A stretch of DNA of 64,000 bases from contig CAYOPW010000002.1 in the NCBI GenBank assembly GCA_964405975.1, positions 50,038 to 114,037 of the forward strand, in the 5' to 3' direction. The notes beneath the pieces are model-generated. The model did no database searches. It was not told the origin of the DNA and was given only the letters and a program-made list of their open reading frames with translations. The stretch's first letter is position 1. Every line of letters begins with the position of its first letter. Shown piece after piece: positions 26,400-38,427 of this stretch. A program made the translations under genes and the position numbers. Origin of the DNA: Hyphomicrobium_A sp964405975. GTDB lineage: Bacteria; Pseudomonadota; Alphaproteobacteria; Rhizobiales; Hyphomicrobiaceae.

Positions 26400-28682
26400 A
26401 TGAGCACAAGAAGAACGTCGAAATTCGCGCAAGCCCACTTCACTGAGCAAGAAGCCCTTCAGTTCCACTCCCAAGGCAAGCCGGGCAAGCTCGAAGTCAC
26501 ACCCACTAAGGCTCTGGCAACGCAGCGCGATCTTTCGCTCGCTTACTCGCCGGGTGTCGCCGTTCCCGTTCATGCCATCTCACAGGATCCGTCCAGCGCT
26601 TACGACTACACCAATAAGGGCAATCTCGTCGCCGTCGTTTCGAACGGCACCGCAATTCTGGGACTTGGCAACCTCGGTGCTCTGGCGTCCAAGCCAGTGA
26701 TGGAGGGCAAAGGCGCGCTCTTCAAGCGCTTCGGTGATATCGACGCTATCGATCTATTGGTCGATGCAGAGGATGTTGATGTCTTCATCAACTGTGTGCG
26801 CTATTTGGCGCCGTCGTTCGGCGGCATCAATCTTGAGGACATCAAGGCGCCCGACTGCTTCATCATCGAACAGAAGCTTAAAGAGCTTCTCGACATTCCC
26901 GTCTTCCACGACGACCAGCACGGGACAGCGATCATCGCGGCGGCAGGGCTTATCAATGCGCTGGAACTCACGGGCCGCGACTTGAAGAACTTCAAACTCG
27001 TCGTGAATGGTGCTGGCGCGGCCGGGATCGCCTGCCTCCAACTCCTCGTCGCAATGGGTATGCCGAAGACCAACGTCATTCTGTGCGACACCAAAGGGGT
27101 CATCTACCAAGGCCGCAAGGAAGGAATGAACCAATGGAAGTCGGCGTACGCCTCCAAGACGAAGGCGCGAACGCTGGCGCAGGCACTTGACGGCGCGGAT
27201 GCTTTCTTCGGCTTGTCGGCGAAGGGTGCGGTCACGCCTGCCATGGTGCAATCAATGGCGCCCAAACCTATCATCTTCGCCATGGCCAATCCCGACCCTG
27301 AAATCACGCCGGAGGAAGTCGCAAGTGTGCGCGACGACGCCATCATTGCCACCGGCCGGTCGGACTACCCCAACCAGATCAACAATGTGCTGGGCTTTCC
27401 CTTTATCTTCCGCGGCGCGCTCGATGTGCAGGCCTCCACCATAAACGACCCAATGATGATCGCGGCGGCACAGGCACTGGCTGAGCTGGCGCGCGCCGAG
27501 GTTCCCGATCAAGTGGCCGCCGCCTATCACGGACGGCGCACGACATTCGGGCCCGAGTACATCATTCCCGCGCCGTTCGACCCGCGCCTTATCAGCTACG
27601 TGCCGCTCGCTGTGGCGAAAGCCGCGATGGACTCAGGCGTTGCGAGGCGGTCCATCGTCGATATCGAGGCCTACACGGCACGGCTTGAGGGGCGCCTCGA
27701 TCCCATTGCCGGATGGTTACAATCCACCTTCAGTGACGTTCGCGCGGAGCCAAAACGCGTCGTCTTCACGGAGGGCGAAGAGCCCGCCGTTATTCGCGCA
27801 GCGCATGCGTACTTCACGCAGGGCTTCGGACAGCCTGTGCTAATCGGCACAACCAACACGGTGCGCGAACAATTCCAAGATCTCGGCATGACGCTACGGC
27901 CCGACTTTGAACTCATCGACATTCGCAAATCGCGGTACATGGACGAGTTCACGGACTATCTATATGCGCGACTGCAGCGCCGCGGCTACTTGCGGCGCGA
28001 TTGCCAACGCCTCGTCGCCAACGAGCGCAACGTCTTTGGCGCTCTCATGGTGGCGCATGGCTACGCGGATGCCATGGTTTCCGGCGTCACGCGCAACTGG
28101 ACGAGCGTCTATGAGGACGTGAACCGCGTGATGGATCCCAAGCCCGGCCGCGAAGTGATCGGCGTGACGCTCGCACTGTGCCGCGGCCGCGCCGTTCTCA
28201 TTGCCGATACCAGCGTACACGCAATGCCCACCTCTGAAGAGCTGGCCGACATCGCCGTACAGGCCGCCCTTGCTGCACGCGATTTCGGGATCGAACCGCG
28301 GGTGGCCCTGCTTGCCTATTCGACCTTCGGCCAGCCCCGGGGCGAGCGGTCGGATCAGGTGCGCGAGGCCATAGAAATCCTCGACAGCCGCCAAGTCGAT
28401 TTTGAATACGACGGCGATATGGCTGCTGACGTGGCGCTGAACCGCGACCTCATGGTGCACTACCCCTTCTGCCGCTTAAGCGACACGGCGAACGTCCTCA
28501 TTATGCCGGCGTTCCACGCCGCATCGATCTCTACCAAGATGCTCAAAGAGCTTGGCGGGGCGACCATCATCGGGCCGATCCTTGTGGGGCTCTCCTATCC
28601 TGTGCAGATCTGCCTGTTCGGCGCCAAGGACACCGACATCGTCAACATGGCGGCCATTGCCGCCTATGGTGCTCGCCGGTAG
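26400..28682 (+). CDS. maeB: NADP-dependent malic enzyme with C-terminal phosphotransacetylase-like domain (MaeB type)
   Basis: The 760-residue protein combines a malic enzyme (about 1-430) with a PTA-like domain (about 440-760). The malic part contains AYSPGVAVPV, ERGTAI-type metal site sequence DDQHGTAIIAAAGL and the dinucleotide fold VVNGAGAAGIACL. The PTA-like part contains VVFTEGEEPAVIRAA and FGALMVAHGYADAMVSG. This fusion is the MaeB/TME architecture: it decarboxylates malate to pyruvate with NADP (or NAD) reduction, and the C-terminal domain is usually regulatory, binding acetyl-CoA. No clear ribosome-binding site precedes the ATG. It converges with the proton ATPase gene with only 11 bases between the stops. 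Confidence 0.95.
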   Translation: MSTRRTSKFAQAHFTEQEALQFHSQGKPGKLEVTPTKALATQRDLSLAYSPGVAVPVHAISQDPSSAYDYTNKGNLVAVVSNGTAILGLGNLGALASKPVMEGKGALFKRFGDIDAIDLLVDAEDVDVFINCVRYLAPSFGGINLEDIKAPDCFIIEQKLKELLDIPVFHDDQHGTAIIAAAGLINALELTGRDLKNFKLVVNGAGAAGIACLQLLVAMGMPKTNVILCDTKGVIYQGRKEGMNQWKSAYASKTKARTLAQALDGADAFFGLSAKGAVTPAMVQSMAPKPIIFAMANPDPEITPEEVASVRDDAIIATGRSDYPNQINNVLGFPFIFRGALDVQASTINDPMMIAAAQALAELARAEVPDQVAAAYHGRRTTFGPEYIIPAPFDPRLISYVPLAVAKAAMDSGVARRSIVDIEAYTARLEGRLDPIAGWLQSTFSDVRAEPKRVVFTEGEEPAVIRAAHAYFTQGFGQPVLIGTTNTVREQFQDLGMTLRPDFELIDIRKSRYMDEFTDYLYARLQRRGYLRRDCQRLVANERNVFGALMVAHGYADAMVSGVTRNWTSVYEDVNRVMDPKPGREVIGVTLALCRGRAVLIADTSVHAMPTSEELADIAVQAALAARDFGIEPRVALLAYSTFGQPRGERSDQVREAIEILDSRQVDFEYDGDMAADVALNRDLMVHYPFCRLSDTANVLIMPAFHAASISTKMLKELGGATIIGPILVGLSYPVQICLFGAKDTDIVNMAAIAAYGARR

Positions 28683-28693
28683 CGCACAACGGT

Positions 28694-31183
<2,490 letters not shown>

Positions 31184-31410
31184 GCGCGCCTCCAATCTCT
31201 ATCAGCGGTGAGCTTACGTTCAGGCAGATCGGACCCTTTTACTATGACTTCACGTTCAATTCTGACATTTCATCGTTATGCGTCGAACCGAGTGCCCGAC
31301 GCGTGCAAAGCCATAGATTGACGCGACGTCACGCCTACCTGTTCTGTCGGACAAACTAGCAATGGAATTTGGACGTGTGAGACGGACCCAATCTGCCCCG
31401 GTGTTAGGTG

Positions 31411-32385
31411 TTAGGCGTTGATCGCGATACGGCTCTTGACCTCGTTGGGTGCACCGAAATGTTCAAAGTAGCGCGGGTCAATCTTCTCCACGGGAAGGAT
31501 AATCAGCACATCAGTGGTGCCGAATTGGTGATCGATGACCGCGCCATCGCCAATGAAGGCGCCCAGTCTGAGGTAGCCCTTAATCAGCGGAGGTACCGCC
31601 TTAAGCGCCGCCTTGGCGTTGACCTCTTCGCGCGGCAACCTGTCCATCGGGACATAAAGGTGGTCATGGGCGCGGCAGCGCCATTCCGGCGGCGCAAGCG
31701 CATTGTGATGCAAGAAGCTCAATGCCATGGCGTGCTGATCGGGATCGGTGCCTGGAAAACTCGCGCAGCCTATCATCACGTCGACCTTGTGCTCGCGCAC
31801 GTACGTCCACAGGCCGTGCCACAGCAGCTCAACCGTGCGCTTGTTGCGATACGGCTCAAGCACACATGAGCGACCGAGTTCCATAAAGCGATAGTGCGGC
31901 GACCTGGCTGCGATGAGCGGCGCGATGTCGTATTCGCTCTGTGTATAAAAACCCAGGCTGCGTTCAGCGATCTCTTGGCGCAGCACGCGGTAGGTGCCGA
32001 CGACCTTCTGCCGTCTCAAACCACCCCACCCCTCTGCACTTGGCTGAGCGGCCGCGTCCACGACAAGAAGGTGATCGCAAATCGCGTCGTAAGGATCCTC
32101 GTCGCGACGGAGCATCTCCGCCCTCACGCTGGGGACGGCCGACATCTCCTCGTAAAAAACCTTATACCGAAGACGCTGCGCGTGCTTGAGAGCGCGCCGG
32201 GTTCGCGCAAGCTTAACCTCCAGGTCACCGACGCGGCCGTAGACCTTCTCCGGAGTCCAGCGCATGAACGCACGAGCGCTGCCACTGTCCTTTATAGACC
32301 TGAGTGCCAAGAGACCACGCGGCACCGCCTGCCATTTCGGGCTATTCGCAAATCGGCTGGCCATGCGCCGCGCCGTGGATCTCAT
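31411..32385 (-). CDS. olsB: OlsB-type N-acyltransferase (L-ornithine N-alpha-acyltransferase family)
   Basis: OlsB makes lyso-ornithine lipid by moving a 3-hydroxyacyl chain from ACP to ornithine. The 324-residue protein carries the family core: RYKVFYEEM, DAICDHLLVVD, VVGTYRVLR, FMELGRSCVLEPYRNKRTVELLWHGL, and IGCASFPGTDPDQHA. It is often mis-annotated as hemolysin-like. It is longer at the N terminus (about 50 residues) than typical OlsB. Together with the PlsC/OlsA-type gene at 11467-12351 it suggests ornithine lipid synthesis, but the two genes are 19 kb apart. It is separated from the histidine kinase and the ATPase genes by 186 and 227 bases. Confidence 0.85.
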   Translation of the reverse strand: MRSTARRMASRFANSPKWQAVPRGLLALRSIKDSGSARAFMRWTPEKVYGRVGDLEVKLARTRRALKHAQRLRYKVFYEEMSAVPSVRAEMLRRDEDPYDAICDHLLVVDAAAQPSAEGWGGLRRQKVVGTYRVLRQEIAERSLGFYTQSEYDIAPLIAARSPHYRFMELGRSCVLEPYRNKRTVELLWHGLWTYVREHKVDVMIGCASFPGTDPDQHAMALSFLHHNALAPPEWRCRAHDHLYVPMDRLPREEVNAKAALKAVPPLIKGYLRLGAFIGDGAVIDHQFGTTDVLIILPVEKIDPRYFEHFGAPNEVKSRIAINA

Positions 32386-32571
32386 GCTCGGTCTCCCTTA
32401 TGCGCCACCAGAAAATTTGGGTGGCCCTACCCGATCCCCTGGATACTATACTGCCGCGCAATCCCGAGCGCGGCGACGCAAAAAGTCGGGTATTTTCCCT
32501 ATAGCTACCGGCGCATATCACGATTCCATGACAAACTTTAGATGGCTTCCGCAGCTATGCAAGCCATGTCC

Positions 32572-35010
32572 CTAGGCCGCAGCGTCGCCCAGAGTTTGCC
32601 CGAACCATCGCTTCAGAACGGCTTCGAGGCCGGCCTTATCAAACGGCTTTGCAAGATAATCGTCCATCCCGGCTTCGAGATAGCGCTTCTTGTCCTCAGC
32701 AAACGCGTTTGCCGTCAACGCGACGATTGGGGGTGCGCGGCCCTCCCCCTCCGGTAATTCAGCATATAGCGTCTTAATGGCACGCGCCGCTTCAATGCCG
32801 TCGACCTGCGGCATAAAAATGTCCATGAGAACCAGTTCGAACGGCAAATTCTTCCCATCAAGTGTATCACGTACCGCCGACACCGCCTCGGCGCCATTGG
32901 TCACGGCGACATAATCACAACCGCATTTCTCTAAGACCTTCTTGGCGAGTAGAGAATTGATCTCGTTGTCCTCGGCAAGCAACAAGCGGCGGCGAACCTT
33001 GCTTGGCGCGCGCATCGATGGGGTCGAGCTCCGATCGGCAGACTTGCTGGCGGCTGGGGGCCGCATTTCCGTCTGCGGCCTGTGTATCCCCAGTTGCATC
33101 ATCATGGACGCGGGACGCACGGGACGCACCAGGTACGCCTCAAAGCCCGAAGCCCGGAATTCACAAAGACTTGCGCGCGACAGTACATTGACCAGCACGA
33201 TGCCCTGCACCTTGGCATTGGAGTTGAGGCTCCGTGCCAACGTTAGCAGCTCGCCGGCTGCAGCCGGCCCGACAGCGCCATCGACGACGATGCGATCAAA
33301 CTGCTCAGCATTTCGTGCCCCTGATCGGAGCGCAGACGCGGCCATTGCAAACTGGACCTCTTCTGCTGAGACGCCAGCCGAAGACAGTGCATGAGCAAGC
33401 GTGCGACGCTCCAGCGGACGGTCGAACGCGAGAAGGACGCGACAGGATGCGGCAACCGCGCTGCTCTCCTCTTCTCCGGCGATCGCCGTGACCCGTTTCA
33501 AGTCAAGTTCGACAGTAAACGTTGAGCCCTTGCCAGGTACGCTGACGACGCGAATGCCGCCGCCCATGACCCGCGCTAGCTGCTTGGAGATTGCCAAACC
33601 GAGGCCGGTTCCACCATCGCGCCGCTGAACCGCGGCGTCGGCCTGCTCGAATTCCGCAAACAGACCTTTCATATCCTCCTGCGATAGGCCAATTCCGGTG
33701 TCCTCCACGGCTATCTCGATGCCAAGTTTGCTCGAGGATTGCGAAGTATAACTATCAGTGCCGGTTACGCTCACGCAGACCCCACCAACGTCCGTGAACT
33801 TCACCGCGTTGGACAGCAAATTAAGCAAGATTTGCCGGACTCGTACCTCGTCCCCACTGACAAGTCTTGGAAGCTTCGGGTCGACAGACCACGCGATCTC
33901 CAGGCCTTTCTCGTGGGCACGCGGCGCCAAAAGTTCGACCGCACCTTGAATGCACGTTTCAAGTTCGAACGGCGCTTCATTGAGTTCGATTTTGCCGGCC
34001 TCAATCTTGGAAAAGTCAAGAATCTCGTCAATGAGCGCGAGCAGGGTTCGCGTCGACTGGTCAATTGCTTGGGCAAAAGTTTTTTGTTCTTCCGTTTGCT
34101 TCGTCTCCAACAGAAGACTAGCCATGCCAAGAATTCCGTTCATGGGCGTGCGGATCTCATGGCTCATGGCTGCCAAGAAGCGCGACTTAGCCCGATTAGC
34201 TGCTTCGGCCTGATCGCAGGCCTGTGCAAGCTGCGCCTGGGTTTGGCGCTGCTCGGTGACATCGCGGCCGATACTCTGCACCTCAAAATTGGAGCCGTCT
34301 GCGGCGGGAACGAGTTGCTCTTCCCATTCTATCCAGCGTGGACCGATCGCCGTCTCGACAAGTTGTGTGAAGCGCTGATGGCGCAGGGTGCCCATTGCGC
34401 AGAGCGGCGCGTTGCCACCGCCTTCGCGCACCCGCAACCGGAACGGTTTGCCGAGCACGGTCTCGGGCGTGACGGCGAACATTTTCATGAACGCTCTGTT
34501 AGCGAATGTGAGATGGCCGGCGCTGTCACGGCGCAAAATCATGTCGTCTTGCGCATCGAGCAAGGCGCGATAGCGTGCCTCATGCTCGTTCAGCTGCCAA
34601 TGCAGATCTTGCAGATGCTCAATGCGATGAGAGAGACGATCACCGACCTCGCTAATTCTCGACGCATGACCCGCGGCGGCATTGCTTGCTCGCGTCAGCG
34701 CAAGATGAACGGACAGAAGCGCTAGAGCGACGCCAAGAATAGCAAAGGCATGGAAAGCGCCGAACGGCATCGGCACCGATGTTAGCGCAATTAGTAGGGC
34801 AGCGACGGCACCTATCGCAGCAAAGCACAGCGAGATCGATCCCGCAGACCATGCACGTCGCATGATCCGGTCTCGTAAACGTGGCCAGCTTTCAATGATC
34901 TGCATTTCCGCGACATTTCGCAACTGGCGCACCGCGTCCTTGACGTCAAACGCCGCGCCATACTCAGGTAATCGCCGAACTGGAGAATTGTTCGCCGACG
35001 TTGGCCGCAA
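32572..35010 (-). CDS. Hybrid sensor histidine kinase with two receiver-like domains
   Basis: The 812-residue protein has two N-terminal membrane helices (about 54-75 and 84-105) with almost no periplasmic loop, a PAS domain (about 150-255), a HisKA domain with the phosphoacceptor in MSHEIRTPMNGILG, a HATPase domain (VEDTGIGL, DGGTGLGLAISKQL), a degenerate receiver (about 530-650) and a canonical C-terminal receiver (LLLAEDNEINS, LVLMDIFMPQVDG, LAKPFD). The short loop suggests it senses a membrane or cytoplasmic cue. The TTG start at 35010 is uncertain; an ATG at 34905 is an alternative. No response regulator lies nearby, so its output partner is unknown. Confidence 0.92.
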   Translation of the reverse strand: MRPTSANNSPVRRLPEYGAAFDVKDAVRQLRNVAEMQIIESWPRLRDRIMRRAWSAGSISLCFAAIGAVAALLIALTSVPMPFGAFHAFAILGVALALLSVHLALTRASNAAAGHASRISEVGDRLSHRIEHLQDLHWQLNEHEARYRALLDAQDDMILRRDSAGHLTFANRAFMKMFAVTPETVLGKPFRLRVREGGGNAPLCAMGTLRHQRFTQLVETAIGPRWIEWEEQLVPAADGSNFEVQSIGRDVTEQRQTQAQLAQACDQAEAANRAKSRFLAAMSHEIRTPMNGILGMASLLLETKQTEEQKTFAQAIDQSTRTLLALIDEILDFSKIEAGKIELNEAPFELETCIQGAVELLAPRAHEKGLEIAWSVDPKLPRLVSGDEVRVRQILLNLLSNAVKFTDVGGVCVSVTGTDSYTSQSSSKLGIEIAVEDTGIGLSQEDMKGLFAEFEQADAAVQRRDGGTGLGLAISKQLARVMGGGIRVVSVPGKGSTFTVELDLKRVTAIAGEEESSAVAASCRVLLAFDRPLERRTLAHALSSAGVSAEEVQFAMAASALRSGARNAEQFDRIVVDGAVGPAAAGELLTLARSLNSNAKVQGIVLVNVLSRASLCEFRASGFEAYLVRPVRPASMMMQLGIHRPQTEMRPPAASKSADRSSTPSMRAPSKVRRRLLLAEDNEINSLLAKKVLEKCGCDYVAVTNGAEAVSAVRDTLDGKNLPFELVLMDIFMPQVDGIEAARAIKTLYAELPEGEGRAPPIVALTANAFAEDKKRYLEAGMDDYLAKPFDKAGLEAVLKRWFGQTLGDAAA

Positions 35011-35098
35011 CGTACAACGTCAGCGATCCTAAGTTGCCGCAAAAAACCCAGTGGGCTTTCCAAATCCTGAAGCAGCAAAGTTAATGCGTTTTATACGC

Positions 35099-35329
35099 TT
35101 ACGAATTGTCTGTAGTGCGAGAATTGTCGTCGATTTCGCGGGCAGCTTCGATAACCATGTGCGGAACGCCGTTGCGAATAGGATAGGCCAGTCCGGCGGG
35201 GCGGCTGATCAGTTCCTGGGCCTTAGCGTCGTATTGCAGCGTTGCCTTTGTGAGCGGGCATACAAGGACCTCAAGCAACCTAGGGTCGACTTGTTCGCCT
35301 AGCGGATCCTTCCCGGCCTGGTCAGTCAT
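35099..35329 (-). CDS. Trm112/UPF0434 family protein
   Basis: This 76-residue protein has the Trm112p-like pattern LLEVLVCPLTKATLQYD, LAYPIRNGVPHM. In eukaryotes and archaea Trm112 activates methyltransferases; the bacterial role (YcaR) is not established. Only one of the zinc-ligand cysteines of longer members is present, as usual for short bacterial forms. The ATG has GGAGG five bases upstream. It lies 18 bases after the Lon-N domain gene on the same strand, so the two are probably cotranscribed. Confidence 0.9.
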   Translation of the reverse strand: MTDQAGKDPLGEQVDPRLLEVLVCPLTKATLQYDAKAQELISRPAGLAYPIRNGVPHMVIEAAREIDDNSRTTDNS

Positions 35330-35347
35330 GAGGTCCTCCTAGCCGCC

Positions 35348-36034
35348 CTATTGCAGCGTCCCACCGCTGCCGCTTGAAGAGGCGAGCTCCATCTCGGCAA
35401 GTGCAACAAGAACGTCGGCACGACTTTTCAAATCTTCCGCCTCGAGCAACGCCTGCTTTTCCTCAGGACCATATGGACACATAACGCATAGCGCGTTGAT
35501 GAGGAACTCGCTGGAGGCACGCTGTATCGCTCCCCAATCCGCTTCCAGTTTATTAGCATCGAGATAGGAGCGCAAAACGCGCAGCAGATTGGCTCGATCG
35601 ACCTGCTCCTCGCCGAGGCCTTCGTTTAAGTCGGTGGCGAAGCGATCGTAACTAACGTTAGCGACGCGATAGGGCTTGTCACTGGCAACGTCGTCGATGA
35701 CGTCGTAGCGTGCAACACCCGTTAGCGTTATGACGAGCCGCCCGTCCTCGACTTCCTGATATGTCGTCACCCTCCCGACGCAACCTACGCCTCGCAGGCT
35801 TATTGACTGGCCAAGCGGGCTTTCCTCATCCTCGCTACCCTCACCGGTCGCCGGCTGAACGATTCCTATGAGTCGGTCTCCCGCCATGGCGTCGTCGAGC
35901 ATCTGCAAGTACCGCGGCTCGAAGACATTGAGCGGCAAGGTCGCGCGCGGCAGCAGGATCGCGCCACGCAACGGAAACAAAGGGATGCGGGGCGAAAGGT
36001 CCGCTGGGCGCCGGTAGCGGTCAATCGGTGACAC
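35348..36034 (-). CDS. Lon N-terminal (LON substrate-binding) domain protein
   Basis: The 228-residue protein is a stand-alone Lon-N domain without ATPase or protease parts: IPLFPLRGAILLPRATLPLNVFEPRYLQM, GVGCVGRVT and, near the end, NALCVMCPYGPEEKQALLEA. I chose the GTG at 36034, preceded by GGAAGGA ten bases upstream; the open frame runs back into the thioredoxin gene. It sits between the CnoX-like gene and the Trm112 gene, an arrangement conserved in Hyphomicrobiales. The role is presumed to be in protein quality control, but this is not proven for the family. Confidence 0.88.
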   Translation of the reverse strand: MSPIDRYRRPADLSPRIPLFPLRGAILLPRATLPLNVFEPRYLQMLDDAMAGDRLIGIVQPATGEGSEDEESPLGQSISLRGVGCVGRVTTYQEVEDGRLVITLTGVARYDVIDDVASDKPYRVANVSYDRFATDLNEGLGEEQVDRANLLRVLRSYLDANKLEADWGAIQRASSEFLINALCVMCPYGPEEKQALLEAEDLKSRADVLVALAEMELASSSGSGGTLQ

Positions 36035-36066
36035 AGAAATCTCATCCTTCCAGGTACGGCTACCCT

Positions 36067-36969
36067 TTAGGAAAACAACAGCGACGACAAACGGCGCCGC
36101 CCGTCGATAGTTGCTGGGTCCTTGGGGCCCCACGCATCGAAAAGCTCAACGAGCTGCTTGCGCGCTGCCTGATCGTTCCATTCGCGGTCGCGGCGCACCA
36201 GATCGAGCAGATGCCCCACGGCTTCAGCCTTCTGGTTGCGCGCAGCAAGCGCAACGGCCAGATCATATCGGGCCTGGTGGTCGGCGGGGTTCGAATTGAT
36301 GCGAGATTCAAGCTCAGCTCTATTGTCATCCTGTCCGGCCTTACGTGCCAGATCAAGCGCCGCCTTGACGCCTTTGACAGCGGCGGCATTCTGCGCATCG
36401 GGTGGAACGAGCGCAATCATTTGCTCGGCGCGCTCCGCGTCACCTGTATGAAGGTAACAGCGAGCGAGACCGGCGAGCGCTGCGGGATTGTGCTGATCTT
36501 GCTGCAATGCTGCTGCGAACACACCCGCCGCGGTCTGCACGTCGCCCTGCTCCAGCGCTTCCTCACCATGGGCAAGCACGCTTGCCAGATCCTCTTCGGC
36601 GTCCTCACCCAGTATGCGATCGACAAATGCTCGGATCGCGCTCTCGGGTTGGACGCCCATAAAGCCATCGAGCGGACGTCCCTCGCGGAAGGCATAGACA
36701 GTAGGCAAAGATTGGACTCGCAACTGTCCCGAAATAGCCGGGTGCTCATCAACATTGATCTTCACCAGGCGAACTTTGCCGCCGTAGCTTCTGACAACCT
36801 TCTCCAGCAGCGGAGTGAGCTGCTTGCAAGGAGAGCACCATGCCGCCCAGAAATCCACGAGCACGGGAACGTCGCTGGAGGCCTCGATCACATCTTTGGC
36901 GAAACTCGACGTGGTCGAGCTCTTAATAAGCTCAACGTCCGCTGCCCCCTTAAGCGCCCCAAAATCCAT
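36067..36969 (-). CDS. cnoX: Thioredoxin-TPR co-chaperone, CnoX/YbbN type
   Basis: The 300-residue protein has an N-terminal thioredoxin domain with the active site WCSPC (about residue 60) and TPR-like repeats in the C-terminal half (GEEALEQGDVQTAAGVFAAAL, ARCYLHTGDAERAEQM). This is the architecture of CnoX/YbbN, a chaperedoxin that protects clients and passes them to GroEL or DnaK. Unlike E. coli CnoX (SXXC), both cysteines are present, so redox activity is likely. I chose the ATG at 36969 because the Trx domain begins just after; upstream in-frame codons look unrelated. The Lon-N gene follows. Confidence 0.92.
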   Translation of the reverse strand: MDFGALKGAADVELIKSSTTSSFAKDVIEASSDVPVLVDFWAAWCSPCKQLTPLLEKVVRSYGGKVRLVKINVDEHPAISGQLRVQSLPTVYAFREGRPLDGFMGVQPESAIRAFVDRILGEDAEEDLASVLAHGEEALEQGDVQTAAGVFAAALQQDQHNPAALAGLARCYLHTGDAERAEQMIALVPPDAQNAAAVKGVKAALDLARKAGQDDNRAELESRINSNPADHQARYDLAVALAARNQKAEAVGHLLDLVRRDREWNDQAARKQLVELFDAWGPKDPATIDGRRRLSSLLFS

Positions 36970-37173
36970 CTTCCTAGTCTCCCGGTCGTTTTGACCTAGT
37001 TTAACGCGGCGGGTCAACCCTGCCAAAGCCGCAACCGGGGCTCAATTGATTTGAACCTGGCATAAGCGCTCGGCGCCATTGTTTTGGGCTTAGACCCGTC
37101 AAATTGTAACGGCGAGGGCAAACTGCAAGAGAGCCGCGACGCCGACGTCTCAAACCTGGGTGTGGAGCGGGCC

Positions 37174-37692
37174 TCAAGGTTCCTCGCGTTCAATCTTGCC
37201 CCCGCCGAGCATAGCAATCCTCGGCTCATGACCGCACGAGCGAATGAACCGCAAAAGGTCATCACGCGCAATGTTCGTGGTGGCGGTATTTACCAGCGGA
37301 TGACAGTTGATACTGTCGAACGGCAGCAAGTCTGCGTCGATAACGACCCGCACCCGCCGCTCTGGATCGTTGATCACGGCAAACGCCGTGACAGAGCCCG
37401 GCTCCACGCCGAGCACCTGCATCATTAGCTCCGGCTTGCCGAAGCTAAAGCGACCGGCGCTCAACGTTTTAGCGAGTGCCTTGAGATCGACGCGGGTCTC
37501 GGTGCGCGCGACGATAAGGAAGAGTTCGCCTCCATCATCCTTGAGAAAAAGATTTTTTGTATGGGCGCCGGGAAGCTCGCGCTCAAGCCTGCTGCTTTCG
37601 GCGACCGTGAACAGCGGCTCATGCTCAATTGTACGTGTCTCGATGCCGAGCTGGGAAAGACGTGTGAATAAGTCCTGGCGGGTTGCAGGCAT
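37174..37692 (-). CDS. YbaK/ProX-type aminoacyl-tRNA deacylase (ProXp-ala-like)
   Basis: The 172-residue protein starts with the free-standing editing-domain pattern LFTRLSQLGIETRTIEHEPLFTVAES and contains HTKNLFLKD, with the invariant Lys, and later VTAFAVINDP and FHPLVNTATT-like sequence (CHPLVNTATTNI). These are features of ProXp-ala/PrdX, which removes alanine from mischarged tRNA-Pro. Alphaproteobacterial ProRS usually lacks the inserted editing domain, so a trans-acting enzyme fits. It lies upstream of cnoX on the same strand, with a 204-base gap. Confidence 0.88.
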   Translation of the reverse strand: MPATRQDLFTRLSQLGIETRTIEHEPLFTVAESSRLERELPGAHTKNLFLKDDGGELFLIVARTETRVDLKALAKTLSAGRFSFGKPELMMQVLGVEPGSVTAFAVINDPERRVRVVIDADLLPFDSINCHPLVNTATTNIARDDLLRFIRSCGHEPRIAMLGGGKIEREEP

Positions 37693-37888
37693 GGCATGCT
37701 TGAGCGCTCAACAGCAACTTCTTAACGATGACCGTGACATACCTAACCGGTCGCCACGATGACGCCAAGTAACCACGGCATTGGGACGACGACGTTCAAG
37801 CATGGCCGCGAGCGTAACCTAGGTTACTGCGCTTGAAGACAAACGGCTGCAGCGGTAGCATTGAAGAGATATGAGAATAGGAGAGAAG

Positions 37889-38290
37889 ATGCCTGGAAAG
37901 ACCTTGCTGCTCGCCGCCGCGATGGCATTGGGTCTGCCCATATTGACGGGCTCTGCCTTCGCGCAGGACCGATGGGCGGCGATCGTCCCAAATCACGAGA
38001 ACTCGTCTACGGTTGTGTGGGCGACATCTCAGAATCAAGCAAAGCGGCTCGCCCTCGATGCCTGCAAGCACGTCTCCGATACGTGTGCCTCACGCCCTGC
38101 TAGCACCAACGGCATGAACAACTATTTTGCCATTATGTGCTGCACCAGGCCGAATAAAGGCTGCGCGGTCGGCGTTGCCAGCTCAAAAAGCAAGGCGCTC
38201 AAAGAGGTCAAATCGACCTTCTCGGACGCCGGCTTTTCGAACTGCTCGCTTAAGAGCTACATCAAAGCCGGGACCGGCGAGAAGAGCTGA
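37889..38290 (+). CDS. Secreted DUF4189-type protein
   Basis: The 133-residue product has a signal peptide (PGKTLLLAAAMALGLPILTG, cleavage after SAFA) and a DUF4189-like domain: DRWAAIVPNH, A-x-ALDACK repeat-like segment, NYFAIMCC, GCAVGVASSKSKALKEV. Seven cysteines are in the mature part, which suggests disulfide bonding in the periplasm. The ATG at 37889 has GGAG five bases upstream; an in-frame ATG six codons earlier is less well placed. It is divergent from the ProXp-ala-like gene. The family has no established function. Confidence 0.82.
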   Translation: MPGKTLLLAAAMALGLPILTGSAFAQDRWAAIVPNHENSSTVVWATSQNQAKRLALDACKHVSDTCASRPASTNGMNNYFAIMCCTRPNKGCAVGVASSKSKALKEVKSTFSDAGFSNCSLKSYIKAGTGEKS

Positions 38291-38427
38291 CCGGACCTTC
38301 TGGGGGCGGCGGCGTCCCGGATGCGGCGACTTTGCGAGTGAGCGCGCTTCCTCGCTTGCAATGGCAGAACAGTTGCGCCATAAGGCGTGACCGCGCCGCC
38401 TATATTAGGCGCTGTTACCCCATGGAT

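Noticed and set aside
36028..36999. 323-codon plus-strand frame opposite the CnoX-like gene
   Set aside because: Antisense shadow of a well-supported thioredoxin-TPR gene.
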